Origin: Stenotrophomonas maltophilia
Lineage (GTDB): Bacteria; Pseudomonadota; Gammaproteobacteria; Xanthomonadales; Xanthomonadaceae
Assembly (NCBI RefSeq): GCF_039555535.1
Contig: NZ_CP154630.1
Location: 447,001 to 511,000, forward strand
Reading direction: 5' to 3'
Length of the DNA: 64,000 bases
Shown: positions 40,666 to 48,838 of the stretch, piece by piece
Position numbering within the stretch: position 1 is the first letter of the stretch
How the letters are laid out: every line of letters starts with the position of its first letter
Made by a program: the position numbers and the translations under genes
The notes under the pieces: model-generated
What the model was told of the DNA's origin: nothing
Databases searched by the model: none
The model's input: the letters and a program-made list of their open reading frames with translations, nothing else

Positions 40666-41381
40666 AGGTTGGCCAGCGGCGTCCAGCCGGGTTCCAGCAA
40701 GGGCGCGATCTTTTTCTGGCGGACGGTGATGGCCTCAACCGGCAGCCCCGCCAGGCGCGCAAGCTCTGCATGCAGCACATCGGCATCCACCGGCACGGCC
40801 GTAGCTACCTGCAGCCGATCCCCCTGATGCCTGACCTGTACCGGTAGCGTGGCGTGCGCTTCATGCTCGCCGCCGGTGCGACCGATCGGGTAGCGCATCC
40901 TTACCGGCCGCGACAGTTGCGCCAGTGCTGGCTGCCACGCCTGCAGCACGAGAGGCTGCCCGGCAGCGGGAACATGTACTTCTGCAATCGTGGCCGGGTA
41001 GCCCGTGAGGCTCTCGACCATCACCTGGAAGCGCGCGCCATCCGGCATGACCAGCACGGTGGCGATCAATGCGGAGAACGAGACGAACACCGCCGCGAGG
41101 CTCCAGCTGCGCGGCGCGGTGGCCGGGCGCGTTGCGGTGCGCAGGCCCGGTCTGCGCCGCAGCTTGCGCGCATGGATGCGCCGGTCCTTCCTGCGCGGGC
41201 TGCTGCTGTGCTCGGGCAGGTTCAAGGGAACGCGTGGAAGGCGCGCCACGCGGGTCTTGATCAGACGCGACAGCAGCATCCACGCGATCACGAACGCCAG
41301 CAGCGGGAGCAGCGTCCGCACCCATAGATACAGCGTGACCATCCACAACACCTCTACATACGGCCATCCATGCTCATCCAC
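40662..41381 (-). CDS. inner-membrane protein of unknown function
   Basis: A 239-residue protein with an N-terminal membrane span (LLPLLAFVIAWMLLSRLI, about residues 24-41), a very basic cytosolic loop (RRKDRRIHARKLRRRPG), a second span (SLAAVFVSFSALIATVLV, about 94-111) and a soluble C-terminal domain that is beta-rich. The stop codon is formed by the GTAG end of the adjacent SMAG repeat. I do not recognise the family. Diverges from the gene at 41464. Confidence 0.65.
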   Translation of the reverse strand: MDEHGWPYVEVLWMVTLYLWVRTLLPLLAFVIAWMLLSRLIKTRVARLPRVPLNLPEHSSSPRRKDRRIHARKLRRRPGLRTATRPATAPRSWSLAAVFVSFSALIATVLVMPDGARFQVMVESLTGYPATIAEVHVPAAGQPLVLQAWQPALAQLSRPVRMRYPIGRTGGEHEAHATLPVQVRHQGDRLQVATAVPVDADVLHAELARLAGLPVEAITVRQKKIAPLLEPGWTPLANL

Positions 41382-41463
41382 ATCCTACCGGGACCACGCG
41401 ACGGTTGTCGTATCCGCCAGCCGACAAGCACAGGGCGCTTGGTTAGGATGGTCCTTTGTTGTC

Positions 41464-42135
41464 ATGGATGAACCGATGGCCTCTGCTGCAACCCGCTTCT
41501 GCCGTATCTGCGGCCCGGGCCCGATCCTGCTGGTACTGCAGGTGGTGGCATTGCTGGCGGTGGCGCTTGCCGCCGGCTTCTTCCACACCCGCGTGGGGTT
41601 GCTGCTGGAGCCGGTGGATGAAGCCTGTGGTGGCCCGGACGCTGCCGCACGCATGCAGGTGGCCGAGCAGCTGATGGCACGTTCCACCGCGTTGGCGCCG
41701 TGGCAACCGTTGCAGTGGGTTCCGATGGCCGGTGTGGTGCTGGCGCTGCTGGGTGCGATGTCGATCAGCATCTATCGGCTGGGTCGCTTGTCGGAACGGT
41801 TGCGATGGGCCAACTGGGGGTTGATGGCACTGCATGCCGTGATCCTGGCGCTGGCCACTCGCGTCCTGCATCTGTATGACATGGCGTGGACCAGCGTAGC
41901 CACGCTTTCGCCGGCAGCGTGCCTGGTGGAGCTGGGTGAGCAGGGGCGGTTGCCGCTGGCCCAGGCGCAGCAGGTGGTGTTCGAGATTCTTACCCGCGCG
42001 CATGCACCGTTGCTGCGCAATCCTGATGATCTGGCCCTGGTACTGGCCGCACTGCTGTTGATGGCGATGGCGGCGGGATTCACGCTGTGGCGGGCGATCG
42101 TGCGCGAGCGGAAAGCGGAACCCTCCATTCCGTAG
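41464..42135 (+). CDS. membrane protein, probable DUF2975-like
   Basis: A 223-residue protein with four hydrophobic segments (ILLVLQVVALLAVALAAGFF at about 20; PMAGVVLALLGAMSISIY; GLMALHAVILALATRVL; LVLAALLLMAMAAGFTLW near the C-terminus). The layout resembles DUF2975-type membrane proteins but the match is only by topology. Start set at 41464. Upstream of a polysaccharide deacetylase gene in the same direction, 82 bases apart. Confidence 0.6.
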   Translation: MDEPMASAATRFCRICGPGPILLVLQVVALLAVALAAGFFHTRVGLLLEPVDEACGGPDAAARMQVAEQLMARSTALAPWQPLQWVPMAGVVLALLGAMSISIYRLGRLSERLRWANWGLMALHAVILALATRVLHLYDMAWTSVATLSPAACLVELGEQGRLPLAQAQQVVFEILTRAHAPLLRNPDDLALVLAALLLMAMAAGFTLWRAIVRERKAEPSIP

Positions 42136-42217
42136 TACGCGCGTGGCTGACGGTGCGCTGGGCTGTGCTCCGCCAATCGCGCTACAGTCTGCGCTCCGCT
42201 CCTGCAAGGATGTGCTG

Positions 42218-43186
42218 ATGCGTTGGTTGCTGCGTGCTGTGCCGTTGCTGCTGTGTTCGTTGGCGGTACACGCCGCTGAAGTGGATCGCCGGATCGCGGT
42301 GACCATCGACGACCTGCCTTGGGCGCGGGTGGACCAGATCGTTCCGCCGGATCTTCAGGCGCGGCACGAAGCGCTGATGGCGCAGCTTCACCAGGCGGAC
42401 GTGCCGGTGGTCGGCTTCGTCAACGAGAACAAGCTTGAGATCGACGGCCAGGTGCACCCGGCGCGGGTGCAGATGCTGCGCGACTGGCTGGACGCCGGTT
42501 ATGCGCTGGGCAACCACACCTACTCGCACATGGACCTGAATGCCAAGGGCGTGCCTGCGTTCCAGCAGGACTTCCTGCGTGGCGAGACGGTGCTGCGGCC
42601 GTTGCTGGCCGAGCGCGGACAGGCACCGCAGTGGATGCGCCATCCTTATCTTCGGGCTGGCCGCACACCGGAAGAGCGTGCGGAGATGGACGTGTTCTTC
42701 AAGAACCACGGCTATCGCGTAGCACCGGTCACCGTCGACAACGGCGAGTGGGTGTGGGCGTTCGCCTATGCCAACGTGATGAACGAGCAGCCCGATTCCC
42801 CGGCACGCGAGGCGACGTTGGCGCAGCTGCGCAAAGGCTATGTGCCCTACATGCTGAACAAGCTGGACTACTACGAGAAGCAGTCGCAGGCGCTGCTGGG
42901 CTATGCGCTGCCGCAGGTGTGGCTGATGCATGCCAACGAACTCAACGCGGCCACCTTCGCCGAACTGGTGGCGGCAACCAAGCGCCGCGGCTATCGCTTC
43001 ATCTCACTGGATGAGGCGATGCGTGATCCGGCCTATGCACGCGGTGCCGAAGGCTACAGTGGCCGTTACGGCCCGAGCTGGCTGCACCGCTGGGCGATGG
43101 CGGAGAAGAAACCGAAGGAGTTCTACGCCGGAGAACCGGAAGTGCCGACGTGGGTGATGAAGCTGGCCAAGGTGGATTCGGAGTGA
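42218..43186 (+). CDS. exported polysaccharide deacetylase (CE4-like)
   Basis: A 322-residue protein with a signal peptide (VPLLLCSLAVHAAE). The CE4 motifs are present: AVTIDDLPW (metal Asp), NHTYSHMD (two His ligands, separated from the usual H-S/T-H-x3-H by one residue form), and MRHPYLRAGRT. The C-terminal half, with HANELNAATFAELVAATKRR, fits the group of chitooligosaccharide/peptidoglycan deacetylases. Acts in the periplasm on N-acetylated glycans. Start at 42218; a GTG two codons upstream is possible. Substrate not determinable here. Confidence 0.88.
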   Translation: MRWLLRAVPLLLCSLAVHAAEVDRRIAVTIDDLPWARVDQIVPPDLQARHEALMAQLHQADVPVVGFVNENKLEIDGQVHPARVQMLRDWLDAGYALGNHTYSHMDLNAKGVPAFQQDFLRGETVLRPLLAERGQAPQWMRHPYLRAGRTPEERAEMDVFFKNHGYRVAPVTVDNGEWVWAFAYANVMNEQPDSPAREATLAQLRKGYVPYMLNKLDYYEKQSQALLGYALPQVWLMHANELNAATFAELVAATKRRGYRFISLDEAMRDPAYARGAEGYSGRYGPSWLHRWAMAEKKPKEFYAGEPEVPTWVMKLAKVDSE

Positions 43187-43189
43187 GGC

Positions 43190-44032
43190 TCAGCGCTTGA
43201 CGGCCAGCACGCCGTCAAGCGCCAGCTCGGCCTTGAAGCCAGCCTTTTCCAGGCGTTTGGCCACTTCGCGCGGCACGTCGCGACCGCTGGTCAGCTTGTT
43301 CGGCGCGCCGGTGTAATGGAACAGCCGGCCGCCCTTGCGGATGACGCGGGCGAGGTGGTCGTAGAACACCTGCGAGTACAACTCGCCGGCAATGCCGAAG
43401 CGCGGCGGGTCGTGCAGGATCGCGTCGACACTGTTGCTGGCCACTTGTTCGATCTGCTGCGAGACATCGCCGTGGCTGAACTGCAGGCGGCCCCCTGCGG
43501 CCGCCGAGTCCGGATCAGGTGACCACGGATTGAGCGTGCGCAGCCACATCACGTCGGCGTTCTTCTCGAACGAGCGGATCTGGCCGACACCGGCCTCCAG
43601 CGCGCAGGCGGCGAAGTAGCCCAGGCCGCCGCAGGTATCGAGGATGACCTTGCCGGCCGGGGCGACCAGCTCGACCTTGCGGCGTGCATCCTCGAACGGT
43701 GACAGCTTGGAGGTCGGCAGCATCTTGATGCCGTCGATCTCGAAGGTCGGTGCGCCCCATTCGGTGGGCACCAGCTTGATCAGCGAACCGCTGTAGCGCG
43801 AGATCGGCGCGAACTCCTCGCCGTCCCAGTAGTACAGCGTGCGGTCCTTCAGCTTGCCCGGCCACGGGTAGGCCTGGCCACGGAAGTGGAAGCCGTCGCC
43901 ATCCAGCGCCACGCTGTCCTCGCTGCGGCCGAGGTCGAGCGAGCCCTGCCAGTCGGCAGCGCCCTTGTCATGGGCACGGCGCAGGGTGTCGGCGCTGTCG
44001 CGGGTCAGCAGGGGGCCGGTGTAGTGGGGCAC
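43190..44032 (-). CDS. class I SAM-dependent methyltransferase
   Basis: A 280-residue protein with a Rossmann methyltransferase core: VILDTCGGLGYFAACALEAG (motif I), SFEKNADVMWLRTLNPWSPD, and DAILHDPPRFGIAGE (motif IV as D-P-P-R). The D-P-P-R/Y motif points to N-methylation of a base or protein amide, but target is unknown. The N-terminal 100 residues form a separate domain with WPGKLKDRTLYYWDGEEF. GTG start. Convergent with the deacetylase gene, three bases apart. Confidence 0.82.
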   Translation of the reverse strand: MPHYTGPLLTRDSADTLRRAHDKGAADWQGSLDLGRSEDSVALDGDGFHFRGQAYPWPGKLKDRTLYYWDGEEFAPISRYSGSLIKLVPTEWGAPTFEIDGIKMLPTSKLSPFEDARRKVELVAPAGKVILDTCGGLGYFAACALEAGVGQIRSFEKNADVMWLRTLNPWSPDPDSAAAGGRLQFSHGDVSQQIEQVASNSVDAILHDPPRFGIAGELYSQVFYDHLARVIRKGGRLFHYTGAPNKLTSGRDVPREVAKRLEKAGFKAELALDGVLAVKR

Positions 44033-44103
44033 GGCAGGTACCGGGACGGTTCGGGGGAGGGCATGGTACCGCAGCTGCTGCCGGGGCCCGGGGTGGCTGC
44101 GGC

Positions 44104-44164
44104 TCTAGATCCACGCCATGCGTGGATGAAGACGGCAGGAGCCGAGCGTGGGCTCGGCTCTACA
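44104..44164. repeat. SMAG repeat pair (two subtypes)
   Basis: A CTAGATCCACGC...GCGTGGAT hairpin beside a GAGCCGAGC...GCTCGGCTC hairpin. The right end supplies the stop of the gene at 44160. Confidence 0.8.
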
Positions 44165-44489
44165 GCTGGCTCGTGCAGCTGAAGCCGTGCGTGGCTCCTT
44201 GTCCTGAGATCATGCCGACGCCACGTGATGGCTGCATGCCCTGCAGCGCGCACGACCGACGATGGACGTCCTGGGTTTCCGGTGGCTGCCGATCAAAGTC
44301 GTAGCGCAGGCTGCCGTCTTCCTGCAGCAGCCAATGCACGGTAACGCGCTCATGGCGACCATCACCGAGATCCCAGTCCAGGGTGCGCATGATCAGGGTC
44401 TGCCCATCGGGCAGCTGCCGGACTTCGTCATAGGCCCCTTGGGTCTTTGGCGCGCTTACCGCAAGCAGCAGAAACAGCAGCATTGGCAT
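44160..44489 (-). CDS. small exported hypothetical protein
   Basis: A 109-residue protein with a short signal peptide (MLLFLLLAVSAPKTQGA) and a beta-rich body (QTLIMRTLDWDLGDGRHERV, then HWLLQEDGSLRYDFDRQP). It ends TSQL and stops at the TAG of a SMAG repeat, so its C-terminus may have been redefined by the repeat. Good ribosome site (GAGGAGCG). No function known. Confidence 0.6.
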   Translation of the reverse strand: MPMLLFLLLAVSAPKTQGAYDEVRQLPDGQTLIMRTLDWDLGDGRHERVTVHWLLQEDGSLRYDFDRQPPETQDVHRRSCALQGMQPSRGVGMISGQGATHGFSCTSQL

Positions 44490-44552
44490 CGCTCCTCAAT
44501 GGAGACAGGATGTACCTATAGTGCCCTGCGCCGCCATTAGAATCATTGCGTC

Positions 44553-44969
44553 TTACGGGCACTTCACTGCATACACCGGCCCAGCACCGATCAGCATCAG
44601 CGCCATGTAGTCACTATCACTGGCCTTGCCCTTCAACGTCGCGCCCTTGTTGAAGTGGAAGATGCCGAAGCCGCCGGCCATGCGGATCAGCGCCTCGTCG
44701 ATCTGTTCGGCGTCATCGCGGAAATAGCGGCTGATCTCGCTGCGGGAGGCCTTGTGCAGGGCATTGGGTTCGCGCTGCCACTGGTCGCCGCGGCTGAAGG
44801 AGACGAAGTACTGGCCACCTTCCCGCTCGATGCGGAAATCGGCCGGCTTGCGCGCGCTGGTGGCGAAGCAGCCCTGCAGGGGATCGGCGGAGAACGGGAG
44901 CCCGGCGTCACCCCCACAGGCGGTGAGCAGGAGGAGGGCACCGGGCAGCAGCAGGCGGAGCGTGCGCAT
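44553..44969 (-). CDS. lipoprotein, hypothetical
   Basis: A 138-residue lipoprotein (LLLLTAC, Cys18, followed by GGD). The body has DPLQGCFATSARKPADFRIE and ends in a cysteine near the C-terminus (VYAVKCP), so a disulphide is possible. Preceded on the plus strand side by the gene at 45060, from which it diverges. Family not recognised. Confidence 0.65.
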   Translation of the reverse strand: MRTLRLLLPGALLLLTACGGDAGLPFSADPLQGCFATSARKPADFRIEREGGQYFVSFSRGDQWQREPNALHKASRSEISRYFRDDAEQIDEALIRMAGGFGIFHFNKGATLKGKASDSDYMALMLIGAGPVYAVKCP

Positions 44970-45059
44970 GGGATGTCCCTACAGGGCAGGTGCGGCTAGT
45001 GTAGGCAGCAGGCGGGCACGGCCCGTACAGAAATTCGGCAAGAACACAGGGGTTTTCGG

Positions 45060-45344
45060 ATGGCGCAGGGCAAGGCACCGTGGTGCGGCGTGGCCAGTTG
45101 GCTGGGCATTGCAGTGGGCTGGGGCGCGGGCACGTTGGCTGCGCAGGCGGCGGCGGCCGCAGGCGGCAGTGGCATGGCTGCGGGATTGGGCGTGGGTGTG
45201 CTGGGCGCGGCGCTGGTCGGCGGCGGCCTGGCAGTGGCTTCGCGCGTGCGCGGCGAGCGCTGGCCGTGGATCGGCATCGGTGGTGCGGTGCTGAGTGCGC
45301 TGCCGCTGCTGATGTACCTGCTGCGGATGATGTTGAAGCTCTGA
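45060..45344 (+). CDS. small membrane protein, Gly/Ala-rich
   Basis: A 94-residue protein with about three hydrophobic, glycine-rich segments (ASWLGIAVGWGAGTLAAQ, then GMAAGLGVGVLGAALVGGGL, then IGIGGAVLSALPLLMYLLRM). No ribosome site of note and no family recognised; composition and the lipoprotein diverging from it suggest a real gene. Confidence 0.55.
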   Translation: MAQGKAPWCGVASWLGIAVGWGAGTLAAQAAAAAGGSGMAAGLGVGVLGAALVGGGLAVASRVRGERWPWIGIGGAVLSALPLLMYLLRMMLKL

Positions 45345-45346
45345 CT

Positions 45347-45516
45347 GTAGAGCCGAGCCCGTGCTCGGCTGATGGCCTGCGACAGCCGAGCATGGCTCGG
45401 CGCTACAAAGGCAACGGCAAGCCGAGCATGGCTCGGCGCTACAAAGGCAACGGCAAGCCGAGCATGGGCTCGGCGCTACAAAGGCAACGGCAAGCCGAGC
45501 ATGGGCTCGGCTCTAC
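45347..45516. repeat. SMAG cluster with three tandem 36-37 base units
   Basis: A GTAG-headed dimer is followed by repeats of AGCCGAGCATGGCTCGGC-type hairpins separated by the identical AAAGGCAACGGCA, ending in a CTCTAC terminus. The tandem growth copies hairpin plus spacer, as at 7.4 kb. Confidence 0.9.
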
Positions 45517-45540
45517 AGATTCGACCGCGGTCGCGCAGGA

Positions 45541-46506
45541 TCAGCTGCGGTGGATCTCCACTGTCACGTGCACCAGCTCTTCGTGGATCGCCAGCGCGTT
45601 GCGCACGGTATCGGCATCCAGGTTGGCATCGCTGGTGACCACGCTGGCGCTGACCGCGTACTTGCCGCGGCCCACCTGCCAGACGTGCAGGTCGGCCAGG
45701 CGTGCCGGCCAGGGGCCCTGTTCGATCACTTCGCGCACTTCGGCCACCACCGGTGCGTCCATCTGCGCGTCCAGCAGGATGCGGCCGCTGTCGCGCAGCA
45801 GGCCCACTGCCCACACCGTGACCAGTACCGCGCCGACCAGGCCCATCACCGGGTCCAGCCAGGTCAGGCCCAGCAGCTTGCCGCCGAGCAGGGCAACGAT
45901 GGCCAGCACCGACGTGGCGGCGTCGGCCAGAACGTGCACGTAGGCCGAGCGCAGATTCAGGTCGTGACCATGCGCGTGATCGTGGTGCGCGTGGTCATGC
46001 CCGTGGTGATCGCCATGGGCGTGCCCATGGTGGTGATGCGCATGCCCCGGGCTGTCGTGCAGCCACCAGGCGCACAGCAGGTTCACCGCCAGGCCGACGA
46101 CCGCAATGGCAATGGCTTCGTCGTAATGGATCGGTGCCGGCACCCACAGCCGCTCCAGTGACTGCACGGCCATCAGTGCGGCGACGCCGAGCAGGGCGAT
46201 GGCGCTCGTGTAGCCGGCCAGGATCTCGATCTTCCAAGTGCCGAAGGCGAAGCGCGGATCGTGCGCATAGCGGCGTGCGCAGCGGTATGCGAACACCGAC
46301 AGGCCCAGTGCCAGCGCGTGCGAGCTCATGTGCCAGCCGTCGGCGAGCACGGCCATGGAGTTGAACCACCAGCCACCAACGATCTCCACCAGCATCATGC
46401 TGACGGTGAGCCACATGGCGCGGCGGGTATTGCGTTCGGCCAGCGGGTTGCCGTCGTCGAAGCGGTGTTCGTGGCGGCGGGCGGCGGCGAGGGCGTCCAG
46501 ATGCAT
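45541..46506 (-). CDS. dmeF: CDF-family metal efflux transporter, DmeF-like
   Basis: A 321-residue cation diffusion facilitator with six membrane segments, the metal-site motif ADGWHMSSHALALGL (Asp/His) in helix 2 and HVLADAATSVLAIVALL in helix 5, and a His-rich cytosolic loop (about residues 175-200) of the kind found in DmeF. DmeF exports Co2+/Ni2+. Start at 46506. It diverges from the CsoR/RcnR-family regulator gene at 46556 across a G/C-tract inverted repeat, exactly the dmeRF arrangement. The downstream SMAG cluster lies after its stop. Confidence 0.9.
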   Translation of the reverse strand: MHLDALAAARRHEHRFDDGNPLAERNTRRAMWLTVSMMLVEIVGGWWFNSMAVLADGWHMSSHALALGLSVFAYRCARRYAHDPRFAFGTWKIEILAGYTSAIALLGVAALMAVQSLERLWVPAPIHYDEAIAIAVVGLAVNLLCAWWLHDSPGHAHHHHGHAHGDHHGHDHAHHDHAHGHDLNLRSAYVHVLADAATSVLAIVALLGGKLLGLTWLDPVMGLVGAVLVTVWAVGLLRDSGRILLDAQMDAPVVAEVREVIEQGPWPARLADLHVWQVGRGKYAVSASVVTSDANLDADTVRNALAIHEELVHVTVEIHRS

Positions 46507-46526
46507 GGGCAGACCAGGGGTGGAAG

Positions 46527-46546
46527 GATACCCCCATAGGGTATAC
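46527..46546. promoter_or_regulatory. DmeR/RcnR-type operator
   Basis: ATACCCCC-A-TAGGGTAT lies between the two divergent start codons, an inverted repeat with A/T arms around C and G tracts, as bound by CsoR/RcnR/FrmR-family repressors. Confidence 0.75.
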
Positions 46547-46555
46547 GATATCGCC

Positions 46556-46840
46556 ATGGCCCATGTACACAAGCATCGAAAGCAGCTGCTGACCCGCGTT
46601 CGCCGTATCGGCGGCCAGGTGGCGGCGTTGGAACAGGCGCTGGATAGGCCCGAGGGCGAGGCGGGTGACTGCGCGGATGTGCTGGTGCAGGTCGCCGCGG
46701 TGCGCGGTGCCGCACACAGCCTGCTGATGGAGCTGCTGCACGAGCACCTTCAGGAGCATGTGGTGGGCGCGGAAGACCCGCAACAGCGGGCCGCCGAAGC
46801 CGAAGTGCTGGTGGAGCTGCTGCGCCGCTACGGCAAATAG
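46556..46840 (+). CDS. dmeR: CsoR/RcnR-family metal-responsive repressor, DmeR-like
   Basis: A 94-residue all-helical regulator starting MAHVHKHRKQ. Conserved features of the family: RVRRIGGQVAALEQAL, a metal-ligand Cys39 in GDCADV, and His residues in LHEHLQEHV. His3, Cys39 and His64 correspond to RcnR's metal set (H3, C35, H60), so Ni/Co sensing is likely. Divergent from dmeF across its operator. Confidence 0.88.
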   Translation: MAHVHKHRKQLLTRVRRIGGQVAALEQALDRPEGEAGDCADVLVQVAAVRGAAHSLLMELLHEHLQEHVVGAEDPQQRAAEAEVLVELLRRYGK

Positions 46841-46850
46841 GCCGTGGGGG

Positions 46851-46938
46851 GTAGAGTCGACTGTTAGTCGACTGCTCTTTGCCCAGGCGGCATGAGATCC
46901 CGCGCTTCGCGCGATAGTCGACTAACAGTCGACTCTAC
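46851..46938. repeat. SMAG repeat dimer
   Basis: GTCGACTGTTAGTCGAC-type dimer. Its right GTAG gives the stop codon of the MerC-like gene at 46935. Confidence 0.9.
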
Positions 46939-47309
46939 CCTGCGTGCCGGTGCCGCGCGTTCCAGATATGCGTTGCGGCCAGCAGCAGGCTGCCGGTAAC
47001 GGTCATCGGCGTTTCCCAGTCATGCGAGGGAAGGGCCAGCGCGCCGGCCAGCAACAGCCCCAGACCGGCACCGGCGGTGGCCCAGGCCAGCACGGGCAGC
47101 GGATGACGGCGCTCGGCCCGCCATAGCGCGTAGCCGGTCAGCGGCAGGGCGATGGCCACGAACAGCAGGTGCACCCACTCCGCTTCGGCCCACGCGCCGA
47201 ACAGCGGCAACACGGCGGCGAGCAGGGGCAGCGCCAGGCAGTGCAGCAGGCACAGGCTGGACAGGGCGACCGCGCCGGCATCGAGCAGGGCGGCAGAAGG
47301 TGACTTCAT
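46935..47309 (-). CDS. MerC-domain membrane protein
   Basis: A 124-residue protein of four membrane segments; the first carries SSLCLLHCLALPLLAAVLP, the Cys-x3-Cys seen in MerC mercury carriers. It is shorter than MerC and has no other mer gene nearby. It diverges from the ZigA-type gene with a Zur box between them, so a role in zinc uptake under zinc starvation is more likely than mercury transport. Start at 47309. The TAG stop comes from the SMAG repeat. Confidence 0.8.
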   Translation of the reverse strand: MKSPSAALLDAGAVALSSLCLLHCLALPLLAAVLPLFGAWAEAEWVHLLFVAIALPLTGYALWRAERRHPLPVLAWATAGAGLGLLLAGALALPSHDWETPMTVTGSLLLAATHIWNARHRHAG

Positions 47310-47330
47310 CGGGGGAGGTTCCTTGCGCAA

Positions 47331-47353
47331 GAATTGTTATACAGTAACATTTT
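47331..47353. promoter_or_regulatory. Zur box between divergent merC-like and zigA-like genes
   Basis: TGTTATACAGTAACA (47335-47349), a near-perfect palindrome inside GAATTGTTAT...AACATTTTC, matching the gammaproteobacterial Zur site (TGTTATANTATAACA). Zur would repress both genes when zinc is plentiful. Confidence 0.88.
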
Positions 47354-47378
47354 CGTTCCGCAGCCAACCCGCTCCGAC

Positions 47379-48704
47379 ATGAACACTGTTTCCCGCGCCG
47401 ACCGCCGCCTTCCGGTCACCGTGCTGTCCGGCTTCCTCGGGGCCGGCAAGACCACCCTGCTCAACCAGATCCTGCGCAACCGTGAGGGCCTGCGCGTGGC
47501 GGTCATCGTCAACGACATGAGCGAAGTCAACATCGATGCACAACTGGTGCGCGAAGGTGGCGCCGAGCTGCGCCGCACCGAAGAGACGCTGGTGGAATTC
47601 AGCAACGGCTGCATCTGCTGCACGCTGCGCGATGACCTGCTGCAGGAAGTGCGGCGCCTGGCCGATGCAGGTCGGTATGACTACCTGCTGATCGAATCGA
47701 CCGGGATCGGAGAGCCGATGCCGGTGGCCGCGACGTTCGCGGTGCGCGACGAGCACGGCTTCAGCCTGAGTGACATTGCGCGCCTGGACACGATGGTGAC
47801 GGTGGTGGATGGCAGCGCCTTCCTTGCCGACTTCGGTTCCTCACAACGCCTGGCCGAGCGTGGCCAGCAGGCCGGCCCGGAGGATGACCGCGGGGTGGTT
47901 GACCTGCTGTGCGAGCAGGTCGAGTTCGCCGACGTGATCGTGGTCAGCAAGGTGGACCAGGTGGACGACGAGGTACTGCAGGACACGCTGGCGGTACTGC
48001 GTGGGCTGAACCGGGACGCGAAGCTGCTGCTGTCCAGCTTCGGCGATGTGCCACTGGCCGAACTGCTGGATACCGGTCGCTTCGACATGGAGCGTGCACA
48101 ACGTGCGCCGGGCTGGGTGAAGGAACTGCGTGGCGAGCACACGCCGGAAACCGAGGAGTACGGGATCGGCAGCTTTGTCTACCGCTCGCGACGTCCGTTC
48201 CACCCCGCGCGATTCGCCCGCGCGCTGCAGTCGGGGATGCCCGGCGTGATCCGCAGCAAGGGCTGGTTCTGGTTGGCCAACCGCATGGACTGGGTGGGCG
48301 AACTGAATACCGTGGGCGCAGCGACGCGCACGCAGGCGGCGGGATTCTGGTACGCCGCGCGCGATCGCGTGCGTGCGGGCATGGAGGACACCACACCGCT
48401 GTTGCCGCCGACACCGCTGCCTTACAGCGATCTTGGCTGGGCACGCCAGCAGGCCGACTGCTGGAGCGCACCGTTGCCGGGCCTGGAGGAATTCCCGGAT
48501 TCGGCCGCGCACGCGGCGATGCAGCGGCTGTGGCATCCCTTGTGGGGCGATCGTCGCCAGGAACTGGTGGTGATTGGCGTGCACATGGATGAGCGCGCGG
48601 TGCGTGCGGAGCTGGATGCCTGCCTGCTCAATGACCAGGAACTGCGTGCGGGCCCGCTGCTGTGGCAGCAGTTGCCACAGGCGTTCCCGGTGTGGAAGCG
48701 TTGA
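47379..48704 (+). CDS. zigA: ZigA/CobW-family zinc-chaperone GTPase
   Basis: A 441-residue G3E GTPase: Walker A GFLGAGKTT (about 18-26), the metal-binding CxCC in SNGCICCTLRDDL, IESTGIGEP and VVSKVDQVDD (NKxD-equivalent), and the C-terminal CobW domain. Such Zur-repressed ZigA proteins deliver zinc to essential enzymes under starvation. The Zur box directly upstream supports that role over cobalt (CobW) or nitrile hydratase roles. Start at 47379 (MNTVSRADRR); upstream in-frame sequence crosses the box. Family length is usual. Confidence 0.9.
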   Translation: MNTVSRADRRLPVTVLSGFLGAGKTTLLNQILRNREGLRVAVIVNDMSEVNIDAQLVREGGAELRRTEETLVEFSNGCICCTLRDDLLQEVRRLADAGRYDYLLIESTGIGEPMPVAATFAVRDEHGFSLSDIARLDTMVTVVDGSAFLADFGSSQRLAERGQQAGPEDDRGVVDLLCEQVEFADVIVVSKVDQVDDEVLQDTLAVLRGLNRDAKLLLSSFGDVPLAELLDTGRFDMERAQRAPGWVKELRGEHTPETEEYGIGSFVYRSRRPFHPARFARALQSGMPGVIRSKGWFWLANRMDWVGELNTVGAATRTQAAGFWYAARDRVRAGMEDTTPLLPPTPLPYSDLGWARQQADCWSAPLPGLEEFPDSAAHAAMQRLWHPLWGDRRQELVVIGVHMDERAVRAELDACLLNDQELRAGPLLWQQLPQAFPVWKR

Positions 48705-48717
48705 GCTAACGGTTCCT

Positions 48718-48838
48718 GTAGAGCCGAGCCGACGCTCGGCTGGAGGACCATTCCATCCACGCATGGCGTGGATCTACTGCAGCCGAGCGTGGGCTCGGCT
48801 CTACAGAATCGAATCCACGCATGGCGTGGTGGATCTAC
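48718..48838. repeat. SMAG cluster of mixed subtypes
   Basis: GAGCCGAGCC... hairpin, ATCCACGC...GCGTGGAT hairpins and a second GAGCCGAGC unit in about 120 bases. The right end supplies the TAG stop of the ABC-F gene. Confidence 0.88.

Noticed and set aside
45380..45516. Possible CRISPR array
   Set aside because: The hairpin units are separated by identical 13-base sequences, not unique spacers, and belong to the SMAG family; no cas gene is near.
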